NCBI GenBank assembly: GCA_934702165.1
Contig: CAKUYG010000083.1
Coordinates: 1 to 8,739 of the forward strand
Direction: 5' to 3'
Source of the DNA: an uncultured Bacteroidales bacterium
GTDB taxonomy: Bacteria > Bacteroidota > Bacteroidia > Bacteroidales > UBA932
Length of the DNA: 8,739 bases
Position numbers and translations under genes: made by a program. The notes beneath the pieces are model-generated. The model was not told the DNA's origin. It saw nothing but the letters and a program-made list of their open reading frames with translations, and did not search any database. Below, piece by piece: positions 1-6,432 of the stretch (position 1 is its first letter; every line of letters begins with the position of its first letter).

Positions 1-853
1 TCCCTATTCTGCATTTATGATTCTTCATAGCCTCTGCCTCCTCTGCCTTGTACTGTCCCTGACGGCGCATGGCCTCATCAAAATCAACTTCGGCCCCGTC
101 GAACTCCGGCCCCTCCACACACGCGAACCTCGTCTTCCCGGCCACGCTCACCCTGCAAGCCCCGCACATACCGGTGCCGTCCACCATCAAGGTGTTGAGG
201 CTCACCGTGATCGGCAGGCCAAGCTTCATGGCGGTGAGGGTGGTGAACTTCATCATTATCATCGGGCCTATGGCGACCGCCATAGTATAGCTGCGCCCCT
301 CCTCACGGACGAGCTTCTCCAGAAGAGCCGTCACCATCCCGTGGAAGCCCTCGCTGCCGTCATCGGTGCAGATGAAAAGATTGTCGCAGACTGAAGCCAT
401 CTCCTCTTTGTAAATCAATATGTCCTTTGTCTTCGCACCGATTATGACATCCACCTTGGCACCATGAGCGTGCAGCCACTTGGCCTGAGGATACACAGGT
501 GCTGTCCCGACACCGCCTGCGATGAAGATATACCGGCAGCCAGAGAGCTGCTCCTCAGTGAACGAGACAAACTCCGACGGATGCCCGAGCGGCCCCGCCA
601 CATCGCGGAAACTCTCGCCCGGCTCGAAAGAAATAATATCAGCAGTGGATGCCCCTATCTTCTGTGTGACGATGGTCACGCTCCCCTCCTCGGGGTCATA
701 ATCACTTATGGTCAACGGAATACGCTCTCCCTTCTCATCGGGGAGAACCATCAGGAACTGTCCCGGCTTAGCCGCACGTGCAAGCAACGGCGCATTGACT
801 TTCATCCGACAGATTGTCGGTGTAAGCATCTCTTTGGTGATGATCTCGTACAT
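1..853 (-). CDS. nfnA: NfnA: FAD/NAD-binding alpha subunit of NADH-dependent ferredoxin:NADP+ oxidoreductase (partial, 3' end off window)
   Basis: I translated this frame by hand; it is open for 284 codons to the left edge with no stop. The protein looks like a ferredoxin-reductase-type subunit: an N-terminal flavin barrel with RIPLTISD (residues 44-51) and GPLGHP (88-93), an NAD-binding segment AGGVGTAPV (112-120), then GPMIMMKF (197-204). The C-terminal MVDGTGMCGACRV block (223-235) with C230, C233 and C245, and Asp225 before them, fits the NfnA/SudB family, in which a [2Fe-2S] cluster is held by three Cys and one Asp; PyrK lacks this Asp-containing signature. With NfnB it would interconvert NADH plus reduced ferredoxin and NADPH by flavin bifurcation in the cytoplasm. 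Family members are about 280 residues, so the visible part is probably nearly complete. The start ATG at 853 is the only in-frame ATG after an upstream stop near 937. The nfnB gene is expected just left of the window, which I cannot see. Confidence 0.88.
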   Translation of the reverse strand, partial: MYEIITKEMLTPTICRMKVNAPLLARAAKPGQFLMVLPDEKGERIPLTISDYDPEEGSVTIVTQKIGASTADIISFEPGESFRDVAGPLGHPSEFVSFTEEQLSGCRYIFIAGGVGTAPVYPQAKWLHAHGAKVDVIIGAKTKDILIYKEEMASVCDNLFICTDDGSEGFHGMVTALLEKLVREEGRSYTMAVAIGPMIMMKFTTLTAMKLGLPITVSLNTLMVDGTGMCGACRVSVAGKTRFACVEGPEFDGAEVDFDEAMRRQGQYKAEEAEAMKNHKCRIG

Positions 854-861
854 TATGAATT

Positions 862-893
862 CAAAAATAATCAATCCGCCAAAAAGATGCAAT
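862..893 (-). promoter_or_regulatory. Candidate Bacteroidota-type promoter of nfnA
   Basis: The minus strand reads TATTTTTG at 869-862, an exact match to the Bacteroides -7 consensus TAnnTTTG. Twenty bases upstream lies ATTG (893-890), three of four bases of the -33 TTTG box. It sits between the terminator at 901-931 and the nfnA ATG, where a promoter would be expected. Only eight bases separate the -7 box from the ATG, so the transcript would be leaderless or nearly so. The region is AT-rich, and a chance match is possible. Confidence 0.35.
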
Positions 894-900
894 AAATGCA

Positions 901-931
901 AAAGAAAAACGGCCCCGCAAAACGGAGCCGT
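901..931 (-). terminator. Rho-independent terminator after the small outer-membrane protein gene
   Basis: On the minus strand a 9-bp stem, ACGGCTCCG pairing with CGGGGCCGT (one G-U pair), closes a 5-base loop TTTTG at 931-909. It is followed by a T-rich tract (TTTTTCTTTT) from 909 down to 900. The stem begins 20 bases past the stop codon of the beta-barrel gene at 952-954. It therefore probably ends the transcript that carries the rnf genes and the outer-membrane gene, separating them from nfnA. Confidence 0.8.
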
Positions 932-951
932 CAATCATTGTCGAAACAAGC

Positions 952-1395
952 CTAGAACCTGTAACGCACGCCAAGAGCGAAGCCGGCCCAGCCGAAGCCG
1001 CCGCCGGTGAAGCTGAAGCCAGGCCTCCAGTCAAGAGAAACGGAGATAGGGAGAGAGAAGTTATACTCTGCACCTATCTGGCCTACAACGCCGAGACCCA
1101 TCTTGGTCACAGAGTTGCCGTTGTCGTCAGTGCTGCCGTAGAAGCCCACCTGGGCACCAGGGCCACCGTAGAAGTTGAAGTTCCCCTCTGAAGCGAAGAC
1201 GAAGTCATATACGCCAGTGAGGTAGAATCCGTTGCCGAACAGACCAAGGTCCGCCTCGACGAAATTGGTTCCAAGACCATGCTGGTAAGACACCTCCGCA
1301 CCCCATGTGGCGCGGACACCGAGAGCCCTCGGCTGAGCTGAGGCTGCAACTCCGAACATAAGGATGGAGAGAGCCACGATAAGTACTTTCTTCAT
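952..1395 (-). CDS. Small outer-membrane beta-barrel protein, function unknown
   Basis: This 147-residue protein starts with a typical signal peptide, MKKVLIVALSILMFGVAASA, with likely cleavage before Gln21. The mature part of about 127 residues is rich in Gly, Phe, Tyr and Val in alternating hydrophobic/polar runs (for example around 44-69, 72-88, 99-113, 115-131 and 133-147). It ends in VRYRF; a terminal aromatic residue is the usual signal for outer-membrane insertion. Its size suits a barrel of six to eight strands. The frame stays open upstream to 1566, but that part antisense-overlaps nothing meaningful and simply reads through the end of rnfA in another frame, so I start at the signal peptide. 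It lies 35 bases after rnfA and just before a terminator, so it may share the rnf transcript. I cannot assign a substrate or a role, and a link to Rnf is only positional. Confidence 0.85.
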   Translation of the reverse strand: MKKVLIVALSILMFGVAASAQPRALGVRATWGAEVSYQHGLGTNFVEADLGLFGNGFYLTGVYDFVFASEGNFNFYGGPGAQVGFYGSTDDNGNSVTKMGLGVVGQIGAEYNFSLPISVSLDWRPGFSFTGGGFGWAGFALGVRYRF

Positions 1396-1430
1396 AAAAA
1401 AGATAAAGTAATTAGGGTTAATATAAAAGG

Positions 1431-2033
1431 TTATTTGACAATCCCGGAGAACCCGAGGAACGCCATCGCCATGATGCTGACTGAGATCAGAGCGATAGGC
1501 AGTCCCTTGAATGCTTTCGGGACGTTGTTCAAAGCAAGGTGCTCGCGTATGCCGGCGAAAAGGCACATCGCAAGACCGTATCCGAGAGATGTTGCGAGCG
1601 CGTACACAGTCGCCTCGCCGAGATTGAGAAGATGAGCCTCCCCGCCGAAAGTGAACTCCTTGGTCACCACGGTGATGGCCACACCGAGCACGGCGCAGTT
1701 GGTGGTGATGAGCGGAAGGAAGATTCCGAGCGCCTGATAGAGCGACGGGCTGATCTTCTTGAGAACGATCTCCACCATCTGCACGAGGGCGGCGATCACT
1801 AGGATGAACGAGATCGTCTGCAGGAACTCAAGTCCGAACGGCAGGAGCAGATACTTGTTGAGCAGATAGGTCACAACTGTGGCCAGGGTGATCACGAAGC
1901 ATACTGCCCCGGACATGCCCGTGGCAGTGGAGAGTTTGTTGGACACCCCCAGGAACGGACAGATGCCGAGGAACTGGGAAAGCAGCACATTGTTGACGAA
2001 AATCGCCGATATGATGATAAGAATGTATTCCAT
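1431..2033 (-). CDS. rnfA: RnfA: membrane subunit of the Rnf ferredoxin:NAD+ oxidoreductase
   Basis: This 200-residue integral membrane protein is the usual RnfA length, with about six hydrophobic helices. The N-terminus reads MEYILIIISAIFVNNVLLSQ, followed by FLGICPFLG, which is the hallmark of the RnfA/NqrE family. Cys25 (in GICPF) and Cys113 (in TTNCAVLG) sit at the positions that, in Rnf and Nqr structures, hold a [2Fe-2S] cluster in the middle of the membrane together with two Cys of RnfE. The cluster passes electrons across the membrane and is linked to ion transport. RnfA and RnfE are related and inserted in opposite orientation. It is the last rnf gene of the set, 8 bases after rnfE. 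No Shine-Dalgarno sequence precedes its ATG. The family assignment is firm; whether the ion is Na+ or H+ cannot be read here. Confidence 0.96.
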   Translation of the reverse strand: MEYILIIISAIFVNNVLLSQFLGICPFLGVSNKLSTATGMSGAVCFVITLATVVTYLLNKYLLLPFGLEFLQTISFILVIAALVQMVEIVLKKISPSLYQALGIFLPLITTNCAVLGVAITVVTKEFTFGGEAHLLNLGEATVYALATSLGYGLAMCLFAGIREHLALNNVPKAFKGLPIALISVSIMAMAFLGFSGIVK

Positions 2034-2041
2034 GACTCAAT

Positions 2042-2626
2042 CTACTTTTTGGCGAGGAACTTGTTGAACAGCACCATCAGATACCCCAGCACCAGGAACG
2101 CTCCCGGTGCCATGACGAAAGCGAGCACGCCGTCGCCAGGGATGAACTTCCAGCCGAAGACGGAACCGCTTCCCAGAATCTCACGGATGATGCCGATGAC
2201 CGTAAGCGACATGGTGAAACCCAGTCCGATGCCAAGACCGTCACAAGCCGAGTCGAGAACGGAGTTCTTGTTGGCGAAAGCCTCAGCTCGTCCGAGCACG
2301 ATGCAGTTGACCACGATAAGCGGGATGAACAGTCCCAGAGTCTCATATACAGCCGGGACATAAGCCTGCATAAGCAGCTGAAGTACAGTCACGAAAGTCG
2401 CGATGATGACGATATATGCCGGGATACGCACCTTGTCCGGAACGGCAGGGGCCACCAGCGAAATGGCCATATTGCTGAGTATGAGCACAAACATCGTGGC
2501 GAGTCCCATCTCAAGACCATTCATCGCAGAAGTGGTGGTGGCAAGTGTCGGACACATTCCGAGCACAAGCACGAAGGTCGGGTTGTCCTTGACAAAACCC
2601 TTGGTAATCAGAGAAAGCTTACTCAT
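2042..2626 (-). CDS. rnfE: RnfE: membrane subunit of the Rnf complex
   Basis: A 194-residue, six-helix membrane protein of the RnfE/NqrD family. It has the N-terminal pattern KGFVKDNPTFVLVLGMCPTL (residues 9-28) and VVNCIVLGRAEAFA (106-119). Cys25 and Cys109 are the expected partners of RnfA C25 and C113 for the shared [2Fe-2S] cluster. The ORF also contains an ATG five codons earlier (2641), but I start at MSKLSLITKG. That ATG has a GGAGG eight bases upstream, matches homologues in length, and gives an ATGAGTAA overlap with the rnfG stop, the same form as two other junctions in this operon. The C-terminal FNKFLAKK is a short cytoplasmic or periplasmic tail. Presence of RnfB and RnfC alongside separates this from the related NqrD. 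Confidence 0.95.
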   Translation of the reverse strand: MSKLSLITKGFVKDNPTFVLVLGMCPTLATTTSAMNGLEMGLATMFVLILSNMAISLVAPAVPDKVRIPAYIVIIATFVTVLQLLMQAYVPAVYETLGLFIPLIVVNCIVLGRAEAFANKNSVLDSACDGLGIGLGFTMSLTVIGIIREILGSGSVFGWKFIPGDGVLAFVMAPGAFLVLGYLMVLFNKFLAKK

Positions 2627-3182
2627 TGTCCTTTCCTCCATTTATTAAAGAACCATACACCTTGACAGCGTTGGCCACAGCAAGCGTATAAGCCCTGGAT
2701 GTGATGGTGGACGCGGTGATAGCGTCAATGTCGCCACCATCCTTGGTCACAGCAAGACGGGTCGAAGCCGGGTCAAGCGAGCGGAACTGCGAGAGGAACC
2801 CCTCGTCGTTCTGGCACTTGGCGCCAAGTCCCGGGGTCTCGCTGTGGGAGATGACGGAAGTGTTGTAGACCTTGCCGTCAGAGGTGATGCCGACCATCAC
2901 CGAAAGTGCCCCTCCGAAACCGTTGGTCACGGAGATGATGGCATAGCCGGAGGATGTCTTGTAATACGTGTACTCCACGCCTTCGAATGTCACGGACTCC
3001 TCAGTCACATCGCCTGTAAACTCAGGAAGCACCTTGGCGATGGCCTTGTTGGTCTTGGCCAGCTGTGCGGCCTTGACAGGTTCAAGCGTCACCGCATAAG
3101 CCACTCCGAGCACTGCTGAGCAGATGAGGCACACAAGCGTGAGGCAGAGAGCCATATTCTTGAGAGTTGATTGTGCTGCCAT
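2619..3182 (-). CDS. rnfG: RnfG: periplasm-facing FMN-carrying subunit of the Rnf complex
   Basis: This 187-residue protein has one N-terminal membrane helix (about residues 10-32) and a C-terminal FMN-binding domain outside the membrane. The domain contains SHSETPGLGAK (residues 112-122) and DAITASTITS (153-162). In RnfG and NqrC, FMN is joined by a phosphoester bond to the last Thr of an S/T-G/A-A-T motif, here most likely Thr159. The third motif position is Ser rather than the usual Ala. The bond is made by the flavin transferase ApbE, which is not in this window. The ORF is open further upstream to 3218, but the MAAQSTLKN start fits the family length and has GGGAGG eight bases before it; it begins two bases after the rnfD stop. 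It overlaps rnfE by eight bases. Confidence 0.94.
   Translation of the reverse strand: MAAQSTLKNMALCLTLVCLICSAVLGVAYAVTLEPVKAAQLAKTNKAIAKVLPEFTGDVTEESVTFEGVEYTYYKTSSGYAIISVTNGFGGALSVMVGITSDGKVYNTSVISHSETPGLGAKCQNDEGFLSQFRSLDPASTRLAVTKDGGDIDAITASTITSRAYTLAVANAVKVYGSLINGGKDNE
2635..2639 (-). promoter_or_regulatory. Shine-Dalgarno site of rnfE, inside the end of rnfG
   Basis: The minus strand reads GGAGG at 2639-2635, eight bases before the ATG at 2626-2624. It lies within the last codons of rnfG (Asn-Gly-Gly-Lys). It decides between the two in-frame starts of rnfE, favouring the downstream one. Confidence 0.6.
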
Positions 3183-3184
3183 GA

Positions 3185-4156
3185 TTAAGCCCTCCCGTAT
3201 TTTTTCTGATGGAACCAATTGTTGAGAAGAGGCACGGTGCAGTTCATGATGAGAATCGCAAACGACATGCCTTCAGGGTAGGATCCGAAGAAACGGATCA
3301 GCACAACCAGCAGGCCTATGCCGATTCCGTAGACCACACCACCGCGTGTGCTCATAGGCGAAGTCACATAGTCGGTCGCCATGTAGCATGAGCCGAGCAC
3401 CATACCGCCTGTAAGAAGATTGAATATCGGATCAGTATACGTGGACGGATCAACGAGCCAGAGGATGCCGGAGAATATGAATACCGTAGCGAATATGCTG
3501 AGCGGAATCCACGGCTTGACAACCTTGCGGACAAGCAGATAGACAAAGCCGGCCAGCAGGGCGAAAGTCGAAATCTCGCCGGCTGAACCGCCGATATTAA
3601 GAAAGAGCGTGCGCAGATAGTCGGTCCCCGCAACGGCATCAACTCCTCCTTCGGCATAGCGTCCGAGCAAAGTCGCACCGGAGACGGCATCCGTGGCATG
3701 TATGAAGCCGGGGGTCACCGTCCAGTCGGTCATATAGGTAGGGAAGGATACCAGCAGGAACACGCGGCCCGCAATCGCAGGATTGAAGATGTTCTGCCCG
3801 ATACCGCCGAAAGTCATCTTCACAACGCCGATGGAGAACAGGGCCCCGATCAGCACGACCCACCAAGGAGTCGTCACAGGAAGATTCATGGCCAGCAACA
3901 GGCCGGTCACCGCCGCCGAAAGGTCAGAAATCGTGGACGGCCTTTTGAGCAGCCACTTGGTCACAGCCCACTCGACCAGAACGCAGGAAGCGATGCTGAC
4001 CGCGAGCACAAGAAGTTCCGCCCAACCGTAGAAAAGCACTGACACGATCGCCGCAGGGGCGAGCGCGATGAGCACATCCCTCATTATGGAGCGGGTGGAG
4101 ACATCCGCGTGTATGTGCGGAGACGGAGAAACTAGCAATTTTCCCATATTATTCAT
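3185..4156 (-). CDS. rnfD: RnfD: membrane subunit with covalent FMN, Rnf complex
   Basis: A 323-residue, strongly hydrophobic protein with about nine to ten helices, of the RnfD/NqrB family. The N-terminus carries the conserved LLVSPSPHIH segment; FGGIGQNIFNPA (from about residue 116) and TDYVTSPMS (about 262-270) are further family marks. Thr162 in DAVSGATLLG is the expected site of covalent FMN attachment by ApbE. The flavin takes part in the electron path between the two sides of the membrane. Two starts are possible. ATG at 4156 overlaps rnfC by ATGAATAA, the same form as rnfB/rnfC. ATG at 4147, three codons later, begins one base after the rnfC stop and would match the short N-terminus of homologues. 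Neither has a clear Shine-Dalgarno sequence. I prefer 4156 because the overlap type is repeated. Confidence 0.93.
   Translation of the reverse strand: MNNMGKLLVSPSPHIHADVSTRSIMRDVLIALAPAAIVSVLFYGWAELLVLAVSIASCVLVEWAVTKWLLKRPSTISDLSAAVTGLLLAMNLPVTTPWWVVLIGALFSIGVVKMTFGGIGQNIFNPAIAGRVFLLVSFPTYMTDWTVTPGFIHATDAVSGATLLGRYAEGGVDAVAGTDYLRTLFLNIGGSAGEISTFALLAGFVYLLVRKVVKPWIPLSIFATVFIFSGILWLVDPSTYTDPIFNLLTGGMVLGSCYMATDYVTSPMSTRGGVVYGIGIGLLVVLIRFFGSYPEGMSFAILIMNCTVPLLNNWFHQKKYGRA
3191..3196 (-). promoter_or_regulatory. Shine-Dalgarno site of rnfG, inside the end of rnfD
   Basis: The minus strand reads GGGAGG at 3196-3191, eight bases upstream of the rnfG ATG (3182-3180), inside the Gly-Arg-Ala codons that end rnfD. 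It supports the shorter of the possible rnfG starts. Confidence 0.55.
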
Positions 4157-5534
4157 CTTTCTTTTTTGCAGCCTCAGCGGCCGCCTTTGCTGCTGCCGCA
4201 CGAGCGCGAATGATACCCATTACCTGCCCCTTGGCCTGGCGGATATAGTCAAGCAGAGGGATGTTGGCCGGACAGCTGTAAAGACAGCAGCCGCACTCGA
4301 TACAATCCTGGACGGCATTCTGCTCCAGAGCCGCGGAATCACCCGCCTTGTAGAGCCTGTTGAGCAGGAAAGGCTCAAGCCCCATCGGGCAGGCGTCACT
4401 ACAGCGTCCGCAGCGGATACAGCCACCCTCAGCCTTGCGCTCGGTCGCCTCACGGCTCAGGTAGAGGATTGAGGACGAACCTTTGACAGTGCAGGCGTCG
4501 ACATTGCTGATGGCCTTGCCCATCATCGGGCCGCCGCTGATGATCTTTGCGGCACCTTCAGGTATGCCTCCTGCCTGCTCCATTATGTACGAGAGAGGAG
4601 TGCCTATGCGGAAAAGGTAGTTGTGCTGCTTCTCCACAGGCAGACAGTCCCCGGTGACGGTCAGAGTATTGGTCACAAGCGGCTTGTTCTTCTGGACAGC
4701 CTCATATACCGCGAGGGAAGTGGCCACGTTCTGCACCACAGCCCCGGCATCGATAGGCAGGCAGCCAGACTTCACCTGACGGTGCAGGACAGCATCGATG
4801 AGTTGTTTCTCACCACCCTGAGGGTAACGCTTCTTGAGGACGGCCACCTCCATGTTCTTGTAGCCCAGTTCTGCTATTGCCTTGCCCAGAGCCTCAATGG
4901 CTTCGGGCTTGTTTTCCTCAACTCCTATCACACAGCGGCATCCGAGGACTTTCTGCATGATGGCCGCTCCGACCACAATCTCCCGAGGCCTCTCGACCAT
5001 GATGCGGAAGTCACTGGTAAGATAAGGCTCGCACTCGGCACCGTTGAGTATCAGGCATTCGGCCACCTTGCCCGGGGCCGGGTTGAGTTTCACGTGAGTC
5101 GGGAAAGTAGCGCCGCCAAGACCTACTACACCGCAGGCTTTGATGCGGTCCAGGATGAACGCCTTGTCCTGTGGGATCTCTGTGACCAGAGTATCGGAAA
5201 GGTCGATCCCTTCGGCCCATTCATCTCCCTCGACGGTGATCTCCACATGGGTCATCCAGTTGCCCGCAAGATCCTTACGCGGAGCGATGCTCTTGACCGT
5301 ACCTGACACCGGAGAGTGCACGAATGCCGAGATGAATCCTCCCGGTTCCGCTATCACCTGACCGGCCTTCACCTTGTCCCCCACCGCCACTAAAGGCTTT
5401 GCGGGAGCACCGAGATGCTGGGCCATGGAGACATACACTGTCCCCGGCAGGGGAAGGGTCTCGATCGCGCATCCGCGGGAAATCTTGTTGTCGTGCGGAT
5501 GCACTCCGCCGATGGAAAAAGTCAACTTATTCAT
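4149..5534 (-). CDS. rnfC: RnfC: NADH/FMN and iron-sulfur subunit of the Rnf complex
   Basis: A 461-residue peripheral subunit on the cytoplasmic side that exchanges electrons with NAD+/NADH. The N-terminal GGVHPHDNK (residues 9-17) and SPVSGTV (74-80) fit the RnfC sandwich domain. The glycine-rich GVVGLGGATFPTH (135-147) belongs to the FMN/NADH-binding fold shared with NuoF. Two [4Fe-4S] sites follow: C372, C375, C378, C382 and C411, C414, C417, C421. A short Ala/Lys-rich tail (444-461) ends the protein; long versions of such tails are known in proteobacterial RnfC. The frame is open up to 5663, but the first 43 codons read through the Pro/Ala tail of rnfB in another frame and look non-native; MNKLTFSIGG is the family start and has AAGGAGG six bases upstream. 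It overlaps rnfB by eight bases. Confidence 0.96.
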   Translation of the reverse strand: MNKLTFSIGGVHPHDNKISRGCAIETLPLPGTVYVSMAQHLGAPAKPLVAVGDKVKAGQVIAEPGGFISAFVHSPVSGTVKSIAPRKDLAGNWMTHVEITVEGDEWAEGIDLSDTLVTEIPQDKAFILDRIKACGVVGLGGATFPTHVKLNPAPGKVAECLILNGAECEPYLTSDFRIMVERPREIVVGAAIMQKVLGCRCVIGVEENKPEAIEALGKAIAELGYKNMEVAVLKKRYPQGGEKQLIDAVLHRQVKSGCLPIDAGAVVQNVATSLAVYEAVQKNKPLVTNTLTVTGDCLPVEKQHNYLFRIGTPLSYIMEQAGGIPEGAAKIISGGPMMGKAISNVDACTVKGSSSILYLSREATERKAEGGCIRCGRCSDACPMGLEPFLLNRLYKAGDSAALEQNAVQDCIECGCCLYSCPANIPLLDYIRQAKGQVMGIIRARAAAAKAAAEAAKKKDE

Positions 5535-6432
5535 TTGTGACCTCCTTCTTTGGTGCGGCTGGGGCTGGGGCTGCTGCCGGAGCCGGTTTCGGTTCAACTT
5601 TCTTCGGTGTGAAGCCAACCACATGGATGGCTCCGGTAGGACACTCAAAGAAGCACTGCCCACAAGCCTTGCACTTGTTGTAATCTATATAACTGAGATT
5701 GTCGACAATGGTGATGGCGTCGAACTTGCAGACCTTGGCACACTTGCCGCAGCCTATGCACGCGGCGGTGCAGGCCTTGCGGGCCACTCCGCCCTTGTCC
5801 TTGTTGACACAAGACACATAGACCCTCCGGTTGTTCTTAGGGGTGGTGCCCAGATTGCGGAGTTCGATTATGCCCTTAGGGCATGCCTTGGCGCATGCGC
5901 CGCATGCGGTGCAGCGTGTCTCGTCGACGACCGGAAGCCCCGTCTTGGGATCCATGGAGATCGCACCGAATTTGCAGGCAGCCACACAGTCGCCACAGCC
6001 AAGACAGCCGTAGGAGCAACCCGTGTCCCCGCTATAGAGCGCGGCCTTGACGCGGCAGGATGACGCTCCATCGTAGTCATTGACACGAGGACGGTTCTCA
6101 CAGCTGCCGTTGCAGCGGACTACGGCCACCTGTGGAGCTTTCTCCTTGACTTCGTAGCCAAGAATGGCGGCGACTTTCTTCATCACCTCGTTGCCGCCTA
6201 CAGGGCAGAACTGGTGGTCAAGATTCTTGGCCTTGACAGCGGCATCCGCAAACGCCCGGCATCCGGCGAAACCGCAGCCGCCGCAATTGGCGCCAGGCAT
6301 CACCTTCTCCACTTCATCAATACGCGGATCCTCCTCGACCTTGAACTTCTTGGCCACCCAGAAGAGGACCAGAGAAAGCAGCAGGCCAAGCACTGTAAGG
6401 ATCACAACGGTCAGGATAACAGTGTTTGTCAT
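5527..6432 (-). CDS. rnfB: RnfB: multi-cluster ferredoxin-like subunit of the Rnf complex
   Basis: A 301-residue protein with one N-terminal membrane helix (about residues 4-27) and a cytoplasmic chain of iron-sulfur domains that takes electrons from or gives them to ferredoxin. The first is the Fe-S domain with C50, C53, C58 and C76. Ferredoxin-type Cx2Cx2Cx3C groups follow at C174-C184, C225-C235 and C254-C264, and C143, C146, C149, C153 form a similar group. Additional Cys at 107, 111, 126 and 139 could hold another cluster, as in the long clostridial-type RnfB. C208 and C221 are unassigned. This is the long form, bigger than the roughly 190-residue proteobacterial RnfB. The tail (276-297) is a Pro/Ala/Lys linker. 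The ATG overlaps the rseC stop by one base (TAATG), suggesting translational coupling. Confidence 0.95.
   Translation of the reverse strand: MTNTVILTVVILTVLGLLLSLVLFWVAKKFKVEEDPRIDEVEKVMPGANCGGCGFAGCRAFADAAVKAKNLDHQFCPVGGNEVMKKVAAILGYEVKEKAPQVAVVRCNGSCENRPRVNDYDGASSCRVKAALYSGDTGCSYGCLGCGDCVAACKFGAISMDPKTGLPVVDETRCTACGACAKACPKGIIELRNLGTTPKNNRRVYVSCVNKDKGGVARKACTAACIGCGKCAKVCKFDAITIVDNLSYIDYNKCKACGQCFFECPTGAIHVVGFTPKKVEPKPAPAAAPAPAAPKKEVTNE
5541..5547 (-). promoter_or_regulatory. Strong Shine-Dalgarno site of rnfC, inside the end of rnfB
   Basis: The minus strand reads AAGGAGG at 5547-5541, six bases before the rnfC ATG (5534-5532). It lies in the Lys-Lys-Glu-Val codons near the rnfB end. It is an almost perfect anti-16S match at ideal spacing, which is unusual in Bacteroidota, and it fixes the rnfC start against the longer open frame. 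Confidence 0.65.

Noticed and set aside
1..853. PyrK (dihydroorotate dehydrogenase electron-transfer subunit) for the leftmost gene
   Set aside because: The DGTGMCGACRV and ACVEGPEFDG blocks with an Asp ahead of the Cys pair match NfnA/SudB rather than PyrK.
464..895. 143-codon plus-strand open frame
   Set aside because: It lies antisense to nfnA, whose translation has clear family motifs; the plus-strand product shows no recognisable domain.
1396..1430. Promoter for the outer-membrane gene
   Set aside because: TATCTTTT (1405-1398) and TACTTTAT (1410-1403) resemble a -7 box, but the first would start transcription inside the gene and the second has two mismatches and no -33 box.
5556..5600. 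GGGGCTGGGGCT-like tandem repeat
   Set aside because: It encodes the Pro/Ala-rich tail of RnfB; low-complexity protein linker explains it.
5881..5907. Three closely spaced GCATGC hexamers
   Set aside because: They fall in codons for Ala-Cys repeats (CGACAKAC) of RnfB; spacing follows the ferredoxin motif, not a separate DNA signal.
4623..6063. Two long plus-strand open frames (about 227 and 229 codons)
   Set aside because: They are antisense to rnfC and rnfB, both firmly identified; such long frames are common opposite GC-rich genes.
2042..6432. Na+-translocating NADH:quinone oxidoreductase (Nqr) operon
   Set aside because: RnfD, G, E and A resemble NqrB, C, D and E, but the set has RnfB and RnfC with ferredoxin-type clusters and no NqrA or NqrF.
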